Below, in pieces: positions 41,045-50,850 of a DNA stretch of 64,000 bases. The stretch's first letter is position 1; each line of letters begins with the position of its first letter. The stretch is from Candidatus Ruthia endofausta (lineage in GTDB: Bacteria > Pseudomonadota > Gammaproteobacteria > PS1 > Pseudothioglobaceae). The stretch spans positions 682,001-746,000 of the forward strand of contig NZ_CP054490.1 of assembly GCF_013342985.1 (NCBI RefSeq), written 5' to 3'. The position numbers were made by a program, and so were the translations under genes. The notes under the pieces were generated by a model. That model ran no database searches, had not been told where the DNA came from, and saw only the letters and a list, made by a program, of their open reading frames with translations.

Positions 41045-42126
41045 TTAAGCATTTGTCCTTTTTTATAATGTTTCAAACTTATCTATAAATGGATTTGCAG
41101 AATGTACAACCTCAATATAATAAAAATTTATGGATAAGTTATCTTTATTATATCTTGCTTTAACCCAAAATGTTTTTTATACTTTCTAAGCAAAGCTCCC
41201 TTTAAATCCTTTAAATAATCAAGTTGTACCATGCTCAATATTTACATCTTCACAAGAGTAATCAGAAAACACTTGCCTTAAATATTCATTTGCATAATTA
41301 ATATCAAGAAGCGACCCTAATGAATTTGGTTTTTAACCAGTAAGTCAGTATGTCTTAATGTCTGAAACCCATTATTATCAAAATACCCACGTTTGACAAG
41401 CAACTCTTTAGCAGATTTTATAGGGCTTAATTTCCAATTAGGTACTTTTGAAAATAATTGATCTTTACTCACGCTTCTTTTTATTCTCAGAAACTCGGGA
41501 GCTTTTTGATTCAATCCCTTTATAATTTGGTTCTTTATTAGAATTGGCCTTGATTCCCAATCCTGTTTCTAGTGTCATCCTCACATCTGTATCACCCACA
41601 ATTACAGTAGGAATAAATCCTTTACTTGAAACTAAAATAAGTTTGTTAAGTAATTCTTCTGCTGTTTCACTCAATGACAAGCCTAACTTTGGAAGAAATT
41701 GAGAGAGTTTCACCTATTGATTTTAACTGAGGACAATTCATTATAAACAACTTTCTCTTTACTGCTATTAAAGCCAATAAATTATTAGGATTCGCCAATT
41801 TATTTAACCCACTAATCCATATTCTAGAGTCGCCACCCTTGCCTTTAGCTTCTGGTTTATAAAGAGATACTTTTCTTCCTTCAATGCCATTATTAGTAAT
41901 AAATATAGCTGTGATATACCTTTTAACACCTGGTGTTTGTCCTTCAAACCCATGTATTCCATTTCTTGAAAGAAATACCCTTAAAGAGGTATGTGATCCA
42001 AAATATATTTCCCAAACCAGTGCTAGTTGGAACCAAGAAACCCACATCATATCCTCTATTGTTTACTGCCTTGTTTATAAAAAGTTCTTGATTTATTTGC
42101 TCAACATATGCATTTTTTGCCACCAT
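41045..42126 (-). pseudogene. MvaI/BcnI-family restriction endonuclease, decayed
   Basis: Four frame-shifted pieces in order: 'MVAKNAYVEQINQELFINKA', 'TPGVKRYITAIFITNNGIEG', 'GDTDVRMTLETGLGIKANSN' with 'EPNYKGIESKSSR' (the E-x-K catalytic pair), 'LFSKVPNWKLSPIKSAKELL' and 'FYYIEVVHSANPFID'. This layout matches the MvaI/BcnI type II enzymes that cut CCWGG/CCSGG-like sites. At least three frameshifts, so inactive. It followed its methyltransferase in one operon. Confidence 0.8.
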
Positions 42127-42129
42127 TTA

Positions 42130-42811
42130 GTCTAAGATCATCAATAGCATCACAAACCCTTCTCCATTGAGTTCTCTGATACTTAAACAATGGCGACAAA
42201 AACGAATTAGAAAATATATTTTTAGAGCTTTTAATTTCATAACACTCTAAATCGCCATACTTAACGCTATCCCTACCTTTAATACTTTTACAAAAGCTTT
42301 CTGAGTTGAAAAAAATATCTAAACTAATATCATCCTTTGTATTATTTTAGATATTTTTAAATTCACACTTTTTTATTGCAATCATAATAAAACGTGGTCG
42401 GTTCTGAGCAACACCTGAATATTTAGCATTAACATGAACACACACTGGCATATAACCTATACTTGAAAATGCTTTTACCACTTCAAACCACGTATAATAT
42501 TTTTTATATTTGCATTGTCCAAAGTTAAATCGTTAAACCCTTTACCCAAATCTAGCACCTCCTTAAGGTTTCTCTCAATCTGCTATCCATTTGTGAAACA
42601 TCAAATTTACTATTCAGCCAATAAGTGTGTTTTGGTCGACTTCCTAAAAAAGGAAGCTCGTCAAGATTTTCATTAAAAAAATTATATACATATATACATA
42701 GGTCTTACTAGCTATTGACGACAATTCATTTACGAACAGCAGCTTAAATTCTGCAGATTCTAGACCCAAAGAAAGTCCACCACAACCTGCGAATAACTCA
42801 ATATAATCCAT
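42130..42811 (-). pseudogene. C5-cytosine DNA methyltransferase, decayed
   Basis: Begins 'MDYIELFAGCGGLSLGLESA', motif I (SAM binding) of C5 methyltransferases, and keeps 'NAKYSGVAQNRPRFIMIAIK' (motif VIII). The PCQ catalytic motif IV is not found, and there are frameshifts and deletions; the whole is only 680 bases against the 1000 or so expected. The remaining 3' part reads 'DSVKYGDLECYEIKSSKN' and runs into the endonuclease. Cognate methylase of the adjacent enzyme. Confidence 0.8.
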
Positions 42812-42915
42812 TAATAAATTTATCTATTATCTGATGTTCATCATGAAGATATATAACAGTAATTTTTTGGCGAGTATTTTTTTAACACAGAAGAAAGAAA
42901 ATACAAAACTAAAAA

Positions 42916-43254
42916 TTAGCCTGGTGGCCAAGTCAATGCTCGCCCACCTAGGCAATGAAGATGAATATGGTAAACCGTTTGCCCACCTTGTTCATTACAA
43001 TTCATTACCACGCGATAACCCTCATCAGCAAAGCCCAAATCTTGAGCAATATTGCTTACTGTTAGTGTTAGTTTGCCTAATAACTTCGCATCATCAATAT
43101 CATTTAAAGTTTTAATGTGTGCTTTTGGAATGACTAAAAAATGATGGGGTGCTTGTGGATTAATATCATGAAAAGCAAGAACATCTTCATCTTCATAGAT
43201 TTTATTGACTGGAGTGTCACCATTAACCATTTTACAAAATAAACAATCAGTCAT
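42916..43254 (-). CDS. hinT: HIT-family nucleotide-binding protein (HinT)
   Basis: 112-residue purine nucleoside phosphoramidase. The HIT triad is complete (HIHLH with the preceding 'GQTVY'), along with 'DCLFCKMVNGD' at the N terminus and 'AFHDINPQAPHHFLVIPKAH'. Free-standing gene between the dead restriction locus and the dead sulfite dehydrogenase. Confidence 0.95.
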   Translation of the reverse strand: MTDCLFCKMVNGDTPVNKIYEDEDVLAFHDINPQAPHHFLVIPKAHIKTLNDIDDAKLLGKLTLTVSNIAQDLGFADEGYRVVMNCNEQGGQTVYHIHLHCLGGRALTWPPG

Positions 43255-43318
43255 AAATTACACCATAAAAAGTAAAGATAAATTTTATTTTATCCTTATC
43301 TAATAAATGCACAAACCG

Positions 43319-43370
43319 CTTTTCTTACTAATCTATATTAATAAATATTAATATAGATTAGTAAGAAAAG
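43319..43370. repeat. 25-bp perfect inverted repeat, 2-base loop
   Basis: CTTTTCTTACTAATCTATAT... (43319-43343) and its exact complement (43346-43370) flank AA. Located between hinT and the soeA remnant. Much longer and more AT-rich than an ordinary terminator, with no T run beyond the stem. Confidence 0.85.
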
Positions 43371-43374
43371 AAGG

Positions 43375-43871
43375 TGAGCAACGTGGCGAGTCACAATTTA
43401 GAGCATACAAGAATTTTTTGATCCCTTACCTTTATACTACGGCCCGATTGAATTTCAACATACAGACATTAATAAATTTTCTTTAAATACAACCACCCAA
43501 CGCCCCATGACAATGTATTACTCGCATTTAATTATGCACAAAAGCCGTTGGTAAGGCAGGTAGTTTTAATGATGGTGATTGGGTTGTGGATAGAATCTCC
43601 ACACGGAAAAGTTCGCTGCATGTGTCGCTTTAGTGAAGCTGTAGAGCCAAGAAGTGTATGGATTTGAAATGCAATTGGCAGGTCAAAAGGTGCTTGGAAT
43701 TTATCAAACAAAGCCAATGAATCCAATCAAGGTTTTTTAATGAATCACCTAATTGCTGAAGATTTATCCTTTAGTAACAAAGAGCAAAATGGCAGACTCA
43801 TTTCTAATTCTGATCCAGTAACAGGTCAAGCTGGCTGGTTTGAAGTGCGTGTTAAAGTTTATAAAGCATAA
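43375..43871 (+). pseudogene. soeA: sulfite dehydrogenase (quinone) molybdopterin subunit, 3' remnant
   Basis: Pieces match the C terminus of SoeA-type DMSO-reductase-family enzymes: 'YYGPIEFQHTDINKFSLNTT' and 'TQRPMTMYYSH', 'SFNDGDWV', 'SPHGKVRCMCRFSEAVEP', 'NAIGRSKGAWNLSNKANESN', 'GFLMNHLIAEDL' and 'SNSDPVTGQAGWFEVRVKVY'. Three frame changes and internal stops. The N-terminal iron-sulfur and catalytic parts are gone. SoeABC oxidises sulfite at the cytoplasmic side of the membrane. Confidence 0.75.
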
Positions 43872-44212
43872 ATGCAAAACTCAAACCGAAATCAACCCTA
43901 CAAAGTGTCATTAGTGTGCGTCATGATAAAATCAAGTGTCAATGAGTGCCTATGGGTGGCTCGTATAATACACGCGAATATCCTCACAGTAAAAGTGCTA
44001 TTTTCCTAAAAAGCATCAAATGGATTTTTATACTGATGGTTTTTGTTGTGCCATTATCCCTACTAAGTAGTACAATGATCAACGCCCACTATAAACTACT
44101 CTTCATTTGCACAATCAGTCAATACATTGATCTTATCGCCGAATTCTGGTTCTTTTTTTGCACAAGCAAATCATCCGAAAAACATCTATTATCAAACAGT
44201 TTAATTTCTATA
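43872..44212 (+). pseudogene. soeC: sulfite dehydrogenase membrane subunit (SoeC/DmsC-like), 3' remnant
   Basis: After the soeA stop a short ATG frame (possible soeB start) collapses within a few codons, then 'GSYNTREYPHSKSAIFLKS', 'WIFILMVFVVPLSLLSS', 'ISQYIDLIAEFWFF' and, one base out of frame, 'FAQANHPKNIYYQTV' give the end of a DmsC/NrfD-like membrane anchor. Almost all of soeB and the first helices of soeC are deleted. The end overlaps the 3' end of the next, opposite gene. Confidence 0.7.
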
Positions 44213-45331
44213 TTGACGCAAATACCACCAAGCAAAAACCTGCTTGGCATAATGCATCAAACGACAATTTGGTAGCATTAATCCACCTTTGAGTGTGCGT
44301 GATATATACATACCTTTATTATTTGAATCAACAATACACATCAATTCAATCTTAAAGGTATGACTAGCAGGCTTGTCATCCAACACGTCCAATACATTTT
44401 TTGCAGCAGCGACAGCTTGTAAATCTGCCATATGTGCTTGCTTTGGTATCCACTCTGGTCCTGGAAAAGAACCTGAATCACCTGCCACAAACACCCTTTC
44501 AGCACCTTGAACTTGGCAAAACTTATCTGCTTTAAGTAAGCCACCTTCACTACGCTCAAGATCGGTGTTGTCAAACCACTGATTGCCTGTCATTCCTGGC
44601 ATAAACAAAATCAAATCTGCGGCAAACTCACCGCCTTCAGTAATGACCTTGTCAGCCTCAAAAGCCTTCATCTTATATCCAAGATGCGTCTTGATGTTGC
44701 GCTTTTTCATCTCACTTAATAAACCCTTAACTGCCTTTTCACCTAAGCGAGCACCTGGCTTTTTTGCAGGAGTAAAAAAGGTTAGATTAAACTTATCACG
44801 CCGCCCTTCTTGTCGTAATTGCGTATCCAAACCAAATAAAAATTCAAACATCGGACCGCCACGCATAGCACTTGGTTCCTTAGGGTTGCTCGTAAAACCA
44901 ATGGCAATATTACCGCTATTCATAGCCTGAATTCTATCACGTATCTGTTCAACAGCACTCAGCCCCTCATACGGCATAATGGCGTGCTCAATGCCAGACA
45001 ACTTCTTAAGAAACTGTCCACCTGAGGCGATAATAAGGGCATCATTTTCATACTCACCTGTTAGGGTAAATACGGTTCTAGCATGGTTCGCTAAACCTGT
45101 GACTTCACTAGCAATATAGCGAATATTCATACGCTTAAAAAAACGATCAAGTGGCACAACAATGTCTTTTTTACTAACTATGCCTGATGGTACCCAAATC
45201 AAACTTGGCATATAAACCAGCTCTGCCCTGGGCGATATTAAGGTAATTTGTGCGTGTCTATCACTTTTTCTAAGGGTTCTAACAGCCGTTAATCCTGCAA
45301 AGCCTGATCCAATAATGGTAATTTTTTTCAT
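44201..45331 (-). CDS. sulfide:quinone oxidoreductase-like FAD flavoprotein
   Basis: 376 residues of the pyridine-nucleotide-disulfide oxidoreductase superfamily. N-terminal FAD-binding 'IIGSGFAGLTAVRTLRK', a second nucleotide-type segment, and 'ERVFVAGDSGSFPGPEWIPK' near the end correspond to the SQR/flavocytochrome-c-flavoprotein/Ndh2 group. The three Cys present (KFCQ, LMCIV, PNCR) do not clearly form the SQR redox pair, so the substrate is uncertain. SQR would feed sulfide electrons to quinone. The context of decayed sulfite genes supports sulfur metabolism. Confidence 0.7.
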   Translation of the reverse strand: MKKITIIGSGFAGLTAVRTLRKSDRHAQITLISPRAELVYMPSLIWVPSGIVSKKDIVVPLDRFFKRMNIRYIASEVTGLANHARTVFTLTGEYENDALIIASGGQFLKKLSGIEHAIMPYEGLSAVEQIRDRIQAMNSGNIAIGFTSNPKEPSAMRGGPMFEFLFGLDTQLRQEGRRDKFNLTFFTPAKKPGARLGEKAVKGLLSEMKKRNIKTHLGYKMKAFEADKVITEGGEFAADLILFMPGMTGNQWFDNTDLERSEGGLLKADKFCQVQGAERVFVAGDSGSFPGPEWIPKQAHMADLQAVAAAKNVLDVLDDKPASHTFKIELMCIVDSNNKGMYISRTLKGGLMLPNCRLMHYAKQVFAWWYLRQYRN

Positions 45332-45333
45332 CC

Positions 45334-45637
45334 TTAAAAAATCTCCAATATTTGAGTTGTGCTTGTTTCCATATTAGCAATACGACAAAAATGTGCCATC
45401 ATCTGTGGCCATTGTTCTCTCGCTTCAAGTAATTTGATGAAATTTGCATGATACACCTTACTTTGCCATTTAACCAAACAAATACACACGCCCATCTTCA
45501 TCAACCCCAGAATCACGTGAAATAAACCCATCAGCCTTGGCAATATCCTCATCAATTTTTTTTGATAAAGTCTTCCAGTCATTGACTAAATCTTGATTGT
45601 TTAACTCAAATGACATAATCACAAAATGTTCACTCAT
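45334..45637 (-). pseudogene. antibiotic-biosynthesis-monooxygenase-like small protein, frameshifted
   Basis: Two halves in adjoining frames: 'MSEHFVIMSFELNNQDLVND' to 'DEDGRVYLFG', then 'KWQSKVYHANFIKLLEAREQ' to the stop. One extra T in the run near 45469-45471 explains the shift. Corrected length about 100 residues, ferredoxin-like ABM fold by pattern. It ends two bases before the flavoprotein gene, so it belonged to the same transcript. Confidence 0.6.
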
Positions 45638-45639
45638 TT

Positions 45640-46068
45640 TTATTCTCCTAATTTGTTATGACAAAAATGTTCATCATCTGGTTTTTCTACGCTTTTTGCA
45701 ATATTATCAACAAACGCCTGCAGCTCATCAAACTCTAATACGGTTAATATACGCGCTACAATATCTGGTGCAACCCTAAGTGTGCATAATCTATCATCTT
45801 TTAGTTTAACTTCCATGCCTGCCGCACTCATGGCTAAGCCTTCATCATTTTGTTCTAATAATTTTTCTAGCTCGCTCTGTAATTTATCGTATAAATTTTG
45901 CAATTCCTCCAATAGGTTCTCACTGGTTTCATCAGAAATTGAAACAATTGCACCCTGCACAGAGCCAAACGCACTGTCTTGTTCGCATTTAAATTTTATA
46001 TCCACCTTTGTTAAATGGTCTTTAAATTTGTTTGATAGTTTGGCATCAAAAAATATATAATCTAGCAT
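45640..46068 (-). CDS. conserved hypothetical protein, acidic, coiled
   Basis: About 142 residues from the ATG at 46068 (MLDYIFFDAKLSNKF); an upstream ATG would overlap the divergent nitroreductase gene, so I prefer the shorter form. The centre 'SENLLEELQNLYDKLQSELE' is a likely coiled coil, followed by 'KDDRLCTLRVAPDIVARIL'. No family recognised. It is two bases upstream of the frameshifted ABM-like gene. Confidence 0.6.
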   Translation of the reverse strand: MLDYIFFDAKLSNKFKDHLTKVDIKFKCEQDSAFGSVQGAIVSISDETSENLLEELQNLYDKLQSELEKLLEQNDEGLAMSAAGMEVKLKDDRLCTLRVAPDIVARILTVLEFDELQAFVDNIAKSVEKPDDEHFCHNKLGE

Positions 46069-46100
46069 ATTATTATTTATGAACAGTTGAGGGTATTTTA

Positions 46101-46682
46101 ATGCTTGATAAGGACACACTAGATACTTTATTTTGTCATGCAAGAAGTCACAATGGCTGGTTGAAGCAAGATGTATCTGAGACGCAAATCCATCAAATTT
46201 ATGAGCTGATGAAATTTGCCCCCACTGCAGCTAACAATTGCCCTGCACGCATTACTTTTATTAAATCAGATGATGCTAAACAACGTTTAAAACCACATCT
46301 TGATGAAGGTAATATTGACAAAAGTATGAACGCACCAGCTGTTGCTATTATTAGCTATGACACGGAATTTTACGAAAAATTGCCGTTTTTATTTACTCAT
46401 ACTGATGCCAAAAGTTGGTACCAAGGTAAACCTGAAAAAATAAAATCAGCAGGAGAAATGAACGCCACTTTACAAGGTGCTTATTTCATCATGGCAACCC
46501 GTGCTGTCGGGCTAGATTGTGGACCAATGAGTGGATTTAACAACGAAACTCTAGATAATGGGTTTTTCCCAAATGGTAAAACCAAATCTATTTTCTTATG
46601 TGGCATTGGCTATGGCGATCATAGTAAAATTTTTCCAAGATTGCCGCGTTTAAGTTTTGATAAGGCTTGCAAAATTATTTAG
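46101..46682 (+). CDS. RutE/HadB-like nitroreductase
   Basis: 193-residue FMN-dependent enzyme of the RutE subgroup (3-hydroxypropionate dehydrogenase/malonic-semialdehyde reductase in E. coli). 'KFAPTAANNCPARITFIKSD' binds FMN; 'GPMSGFNNETLDNGFFP' and 'FLCGIGYGD' are typical. The rest of the Rut pyrimidine pathway is not seen here, so the real substrate is open. Divergent from the hypothetical gene. Confidence 0.85.
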   Translation: MLDKDTLDTLFCHARSHNGWLKQDVSETQIHQIYELMKFAPTAANNCPARITFIKSDDAKQRLKPHLDEGNIDKSMNAPAVAIISYDTEFYEKLPFLFTHTDAKSWYQGKPEKIKSAGEMNATLQGAYFIMATRAVGLDCGPMSGFNNETLDNGFFPNGKTKSIFLCGIGYGDHSKIFPRLPRLSFDKACKII

Positions 46683-46689
46683 GCACCTT

Positions 46690-47035
46690 TATTTTATGCA
46701 AAAACAATTTATATTACTTCCAAGAGAAGGTCGGTAAATTTTTAGAAGTAATGATTATGCCTTCAACCTCAGATGATATGTCAGTTATTTCAGCAGTACT
46801 ACAATTATAGCTTCCAAAAATAATAAATCACCACCACAGGTCTTTGTTGTATTACACCTTCCATGTCCATAATCAATGATTGTATCATTTTTCTTAACTA
46901 AATGTAACTGATGTAACTGGTCTAGATGACACCAATAAGGATGTTGATCTTGATTTTTCTTTAACTCATCAGTCTTTTATGCGCCCCTACCTAAGGTTCA
47001 AAAAAATAAAATCAACAGTAAACTAAACGACTTCA
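46690..47035. other. degenerate, unassigned
   Basis: Short plus-strand fragments ('MQKQFILLPREG', 'MIMPSTSDDMSVISA', 'SFMRPYLRF') in shifting frames suggest a decayed gene, perhaps of a subtilisin-like peptidase judged by the 'ILLPREG' start, but this is not secure. Confidence 0.25.
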
Positions 47036-47284
47036 TTAAGTGTTATACATTTCTAAAATATAATACAAAGTCATGCCTTCAGATGACCTAGATGGGCCCA
47101 GTGCTTTTGCAGCGTATAAATGATTACTAGGGTCTGATTTTTCCATAGCGACATCTAAATCTTCAACCACTTCTACATTATTAGCCGGTACACGTTCACG
47201 CTTAATTCTTGGGATTCTAACCACGGCAAATACTTCTTTAACAACGCTAATGCTTGGATGCGGATCTAGCGAATAACCTCTCAT
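47036..47284 (-). CDS. hypothetical protein, 82 aa, possibly partial
   Basis: Open frame 'MRGYSLDPHPSISVVKEVFA' to 'SEGMTLYYILEMYNT'. No ribosome-binding site and no known family. It directly follows the ETHE1 remnant on the same strand. Either a small intact gene or a surviving piece of a longer one. Confidence 0.35.
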   Translation of the reverse strand: MRGYSLDPHPSISVVKEVFAVVRIPRIKRERVPANNVEVVEDLDVAMEKSDPSNHLYAAKALGPSRSSEGMTLYYILEMYNT

Positions 47285-47289
47285 AACGT

Positions 47290-47801
47290 TTTAATCATAA
47301 TTTTTTGTACCATAAACTTGATTAGCAGGCACTGCAACATGGATTTTTTTAGGCAAATCTAGTTCCATTACATTGACTCGATGGATAAATGTTTGTTTGT
47401 CTGCATTCGCATCAATCATTTCGTTAAATTGCTTTTCTTCCCAAATTGAATCACTGTTCTACCGCCATAATCATGGGCAGGAGATAAACTAACTAAAGTA
47501 TCACCATCATTAAGAAAAACACCTGCACAAGTAACTGCATTGGCGCCCCGGGGTACCCCCAGCCGATTTTAGCCTGACTAAATGCTGCTTTAATGGACAA
47601 GAACTGGTAATGTGATCGGCATGCACATGTGTTTCAAGAATATATTTAAGATTCAAGCCTAATTCTTCAATCAAACCAATATCTCGTTGCTTGGTTTCAT
47701 CCACTGTGTCAGTGATAATAGCATCCAGAGTTTGTACGTCTGCCAAAAGATAGGTATAAGTTGAACTAATTTTTTCATAAAGGACGTAGTAATAAACTCA
47801 T
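47290..47801 (-). pseudogene. ETHE1-like persulfide dioxygenase, internally deleted
   Basis: N-terminal part reads 'YEKISSTYTYLLADVQTLDA', 'IGLIEELGLNLKYILETHVH' and 'ADHITSS' (metal-binding HxHxDH). After 'HLVRLKSA' the sequence jumps over the central 'HTPGHTPG' region to 'FLNDGDTLVSLSPAHDYGGR' and the family end 'DLPKKIHVAVPANQVYG'. About 70 residues plus several frames are lost. Unusually GC-rich bases (GCCCCGGGGTACCCCC) lie near the junction at 47546-47561. The enzyme oxidises persulfide to sulfite. Confidence 0.85.
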
Positions 47802-48098
47802 AGCAATACCTTTTTAAATGGTTTAATAATAACGCTTGCATAAGCACCAGACTTAATATAAGGGTCTGTATCTGCCCAAACTTTTGCAACTTCTAAAGAA
47901 TCAAATTCTGCCACCACCAATGAGCCTGTAAAACCTGCTTCACCAGGTTCATTGGTATCAATAGCAGGATGAGGTTCCTGCCAAAATTAAATGTCCTTGA
48001 TTTTTTAAAACCTCTAATCGCTTAATATGTGCTGGACGTGCTAGCATTCTTTTTTCTAGTGAATCGTCAACATCTTGTAAAATAATAGCATATAACAT
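47798..48098 (-). pseudogene. YciI-family protein, single frameshift
   Basis: Frame 1 gives 'MLYAIILQDVDDSLEKRMLA' to 'NQGHLILAG'; one base later frame 2 gives '[20 protein letters not shown]' and '[20 protein letters not shown]'. Together they are a complete YciI-like ferredoxin-fold protein of about 100 residues (DUF YCII). The lesion is one extra base near 47976. Its stop overlaps the start of the ETHE1 remnant (ATGA), an old operon. Confidence 0.75.
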
Positions 48099-48104
48099 AA
48101 CTTT

Positions 48105-48357
48105 TTTAATATTTCTCCCGCCAATTACGCCAATTGAACAACGCCAATAGTGTGGTAACACAAAAAAATCCATAAGTACACACGCAAATTTGAAACTAAC
48201 ATAAGCACTAAAATACCAACAACAATCAAAACTGGGATATTTATCCGTTCACCAAGTAGCTCTATTATAAGGGCTAATTGCCAATACAGTAAACAAAGTT
48301 ATATAAATTACCAATAAAATGAGCGGCACTTTATGCGTATATGTGGTCGCATTTTTT
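48105..48357 (-). pseudogene. remnant of a small membrane protein
   Basis: Frames give 'HKVPLILLVIYITLFTVLAI' then, shifted, 'NIPVLIVVGILVLMLVSNLR' and 'VYLWIFLCYHTIG': three hydrophobic helices. I cannot name the family. It adjoins the dapB stop on the same strand. Confidence 0.45.
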
Positions 48358-49368
<1,011 letters not shown>

Positions 49369-49370
<2 letters not shown>

Positions 49371-49411
49371 TTATACCAAAACTGGTCTAGTTAGTCAATT
49401 TTGGTATAATT
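49369..49411. repeat. 13-bp perfect inverted repeat
   Basis: AATTATACCAAAA (49369-49381) and TTTTGGTATAATT (49399-49411) around a 17-base loop, between the PIN and ligase remnants. Each arm holds a TATAAT-like word facing outward. Confidence 0.7.
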
Positions 49412-49429
49412 CTTTAAAATACTGGGTAT

Positions 49430-50215
49430 TTATGCTTTTTATTTTTAGTTAGCCCGTAATATTTAAAGGTAATCTCACTGTCAACAGTAAGTAGGCGGAT
49501 GTGCTCGCTCAATATCTATAAGCCCAGAGCCGATCTTAACAATCATCCTTTTTTTAGTTTTGCATTTAACCGAGCCCATTTGTCTTTATATTGACCTTTT
49601 CCGCTCAATATTTCAATAACGATACATTCCTTTTCAACCTTTAAAGCACTTGATAAACGTCCAGTTTAATAAGGCGTTTTAGGATTGCGCACCACAACAC
49701 CCTCCCCCTTATTATCAATCACTTTTTCTAGGAAATTATCCAGTTGTTGCTTGGACTTAATAGGTGTTTGTCTGATAATTTTTAAAATTCTATTAGGATG
49801 TTACTTAAGATACGTTTATAAAACTTCTAAATCTTACAACAACCCACCTTTTTGATTAGGCACTTCAAAAATATTAAAACTCACAACTTTCCAACGATTG
49901 TCAGGCATTTTTTGTCTAACAATTGATGAGAAATGCTCAAAATCACCACGTCTTGTTCAAAGTTTGCCATCAATTTCAAAATCTGGGAAATTCATCGTTC
50001 AAAACTTTGGCGGATTAAGTGTCTTTCCACCTCAGCTGATTAGTTTTTTTCCGTCCCAAAATCCTTTAATACCGTCTAATTTTTCACTCATTATCCAATC
50101 AATAACATCAAGATTTTTATTATATGTCTTAAGTAAAAAATAAATCAGGTTTGTTTGCAAGAGTTAAACAAGGCAATATTAATAAGAATAATAATTTGCT
50201 ATTTATTTTTTAATC
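49430..50215 (-). pseudogene. periplasmic ATP-dependent DNA ligase (LigE/B-like), decayed
   Basis: A signal peptide-like start 'LFLLILPCLTLANKPDLF' leads to 'IMSEKLDGIKGFWDGKKLIS' (adenylation motif K-x-D-G), 'DFEIDGKL', 'FEHFSSIVRQKMPDNRWKVV', 'KGEGVVVRNPKTPY', 'VIEILSGKGQYKDKW' and the OB-fold end 'EITFKYYGLTKN'. Stops and three or more frameshifts. Exported ATP ligases of this type occur in many Gram-negative bacteria and are linked to DNA in the periplasm. Confidence 0.8.
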
Positions 50216-50234
50216 TATTTGATTAAGTTACTTA

Positions 50235-50553
50235 AAAGTCGTTAATATAGTGTTGCATTTTTTCAATACGGTGGTTAATGCTAAAAAACGAACACCATAT
50301 TTTTCAAGTTTAACCTGCCCCACACTATTTAATTTGCAATAATCTTTCTTCATTATTAGACAAAAAAATGCGCCATTTCTGTTAGCGCCTTATTGTCAAA
50401 AATAATATAAGCTGGCATACCTTCTTCTTTGGCAATTTCTCGTCTTAGCACTTGTAATGCTTCTAAAATTTTCTCATCTACCGCTTCTTGCAATAGAGGA
50501 AACTCATCAAACCCGAAAGTATTTTGTAATATTTGATGCTTGCTTTTAAGCAT
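50235..50553 (-). pseudogene. recQ: RecQ helicase collapsed by a large internal deletion
   Basis: The first 27 codons are the RecQ N terminus ('KHQILQNTFGFDEFPLLQEA'), fused in frame to its last domain, HRDC: 'LEALQVLRREIAKEEGMPAY' and 'IIFDNKALTEMA'. A frameshift then leads to 'SNNEERLLQI', 'VGQVKLEKYGVRFL'. The whole helicase core, some 500 residues, is missing. No activity possible. Confidence 0.85.
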
Positions 50554-50619
50554 GGGTTATTTTATCTAAGTGTTTAAAAAAATATCGTGCAATCTTTAAA
50601 TAATTCAAAGGAATGAAAA

Positions 50620-50850
50620 ATGATAAAAGACAACAAGCAAAAAACTCTCTCCAATTACTATTTCATTACATTGGCTTGTTGCCATTGTTTTTATTGCATT
50701 GATTGTAGTGGATATATACATGGAGGAAAACAAGGTATGTTCTCTATACCCAATACACAAATCAATTGGAATACTGGTTTTTGGTGTTATTTTAATGCGT
50801 GTTATTTGTCGCATTAAAAATGGCTGGCCTGTATCTATTTAGTCAATATA
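50620..50850 (+). pseudogene. cytochrome b561, 5' remnant
   Basis: A ribosome-binding site AAAGGA precedes the ATG, but a frameshift within ten codons leads into 'LSPITISLHWLVAIVFIALI' and 'PIHKSIGILVFGVILMRVIC', the first two helices of a b561-type di-haem membrane protein with its two His. It ends after 'KNGWPVSI' in a stop. The second half of the protein is missing. Confidence 0.75.

Noticed and set aside
43946-44275. 109-codon plus-strand frame as an intact membrane protein
   Set aside because: Its first part is the SoeC-like remnant, then the frame leaves the homology at a frameshift.
47036-47284. Continuation of the ETHE1 gene
   Set aside because: The ETHE1 C terminus with a stop is found upstream of it, and the sequence does not match the family.
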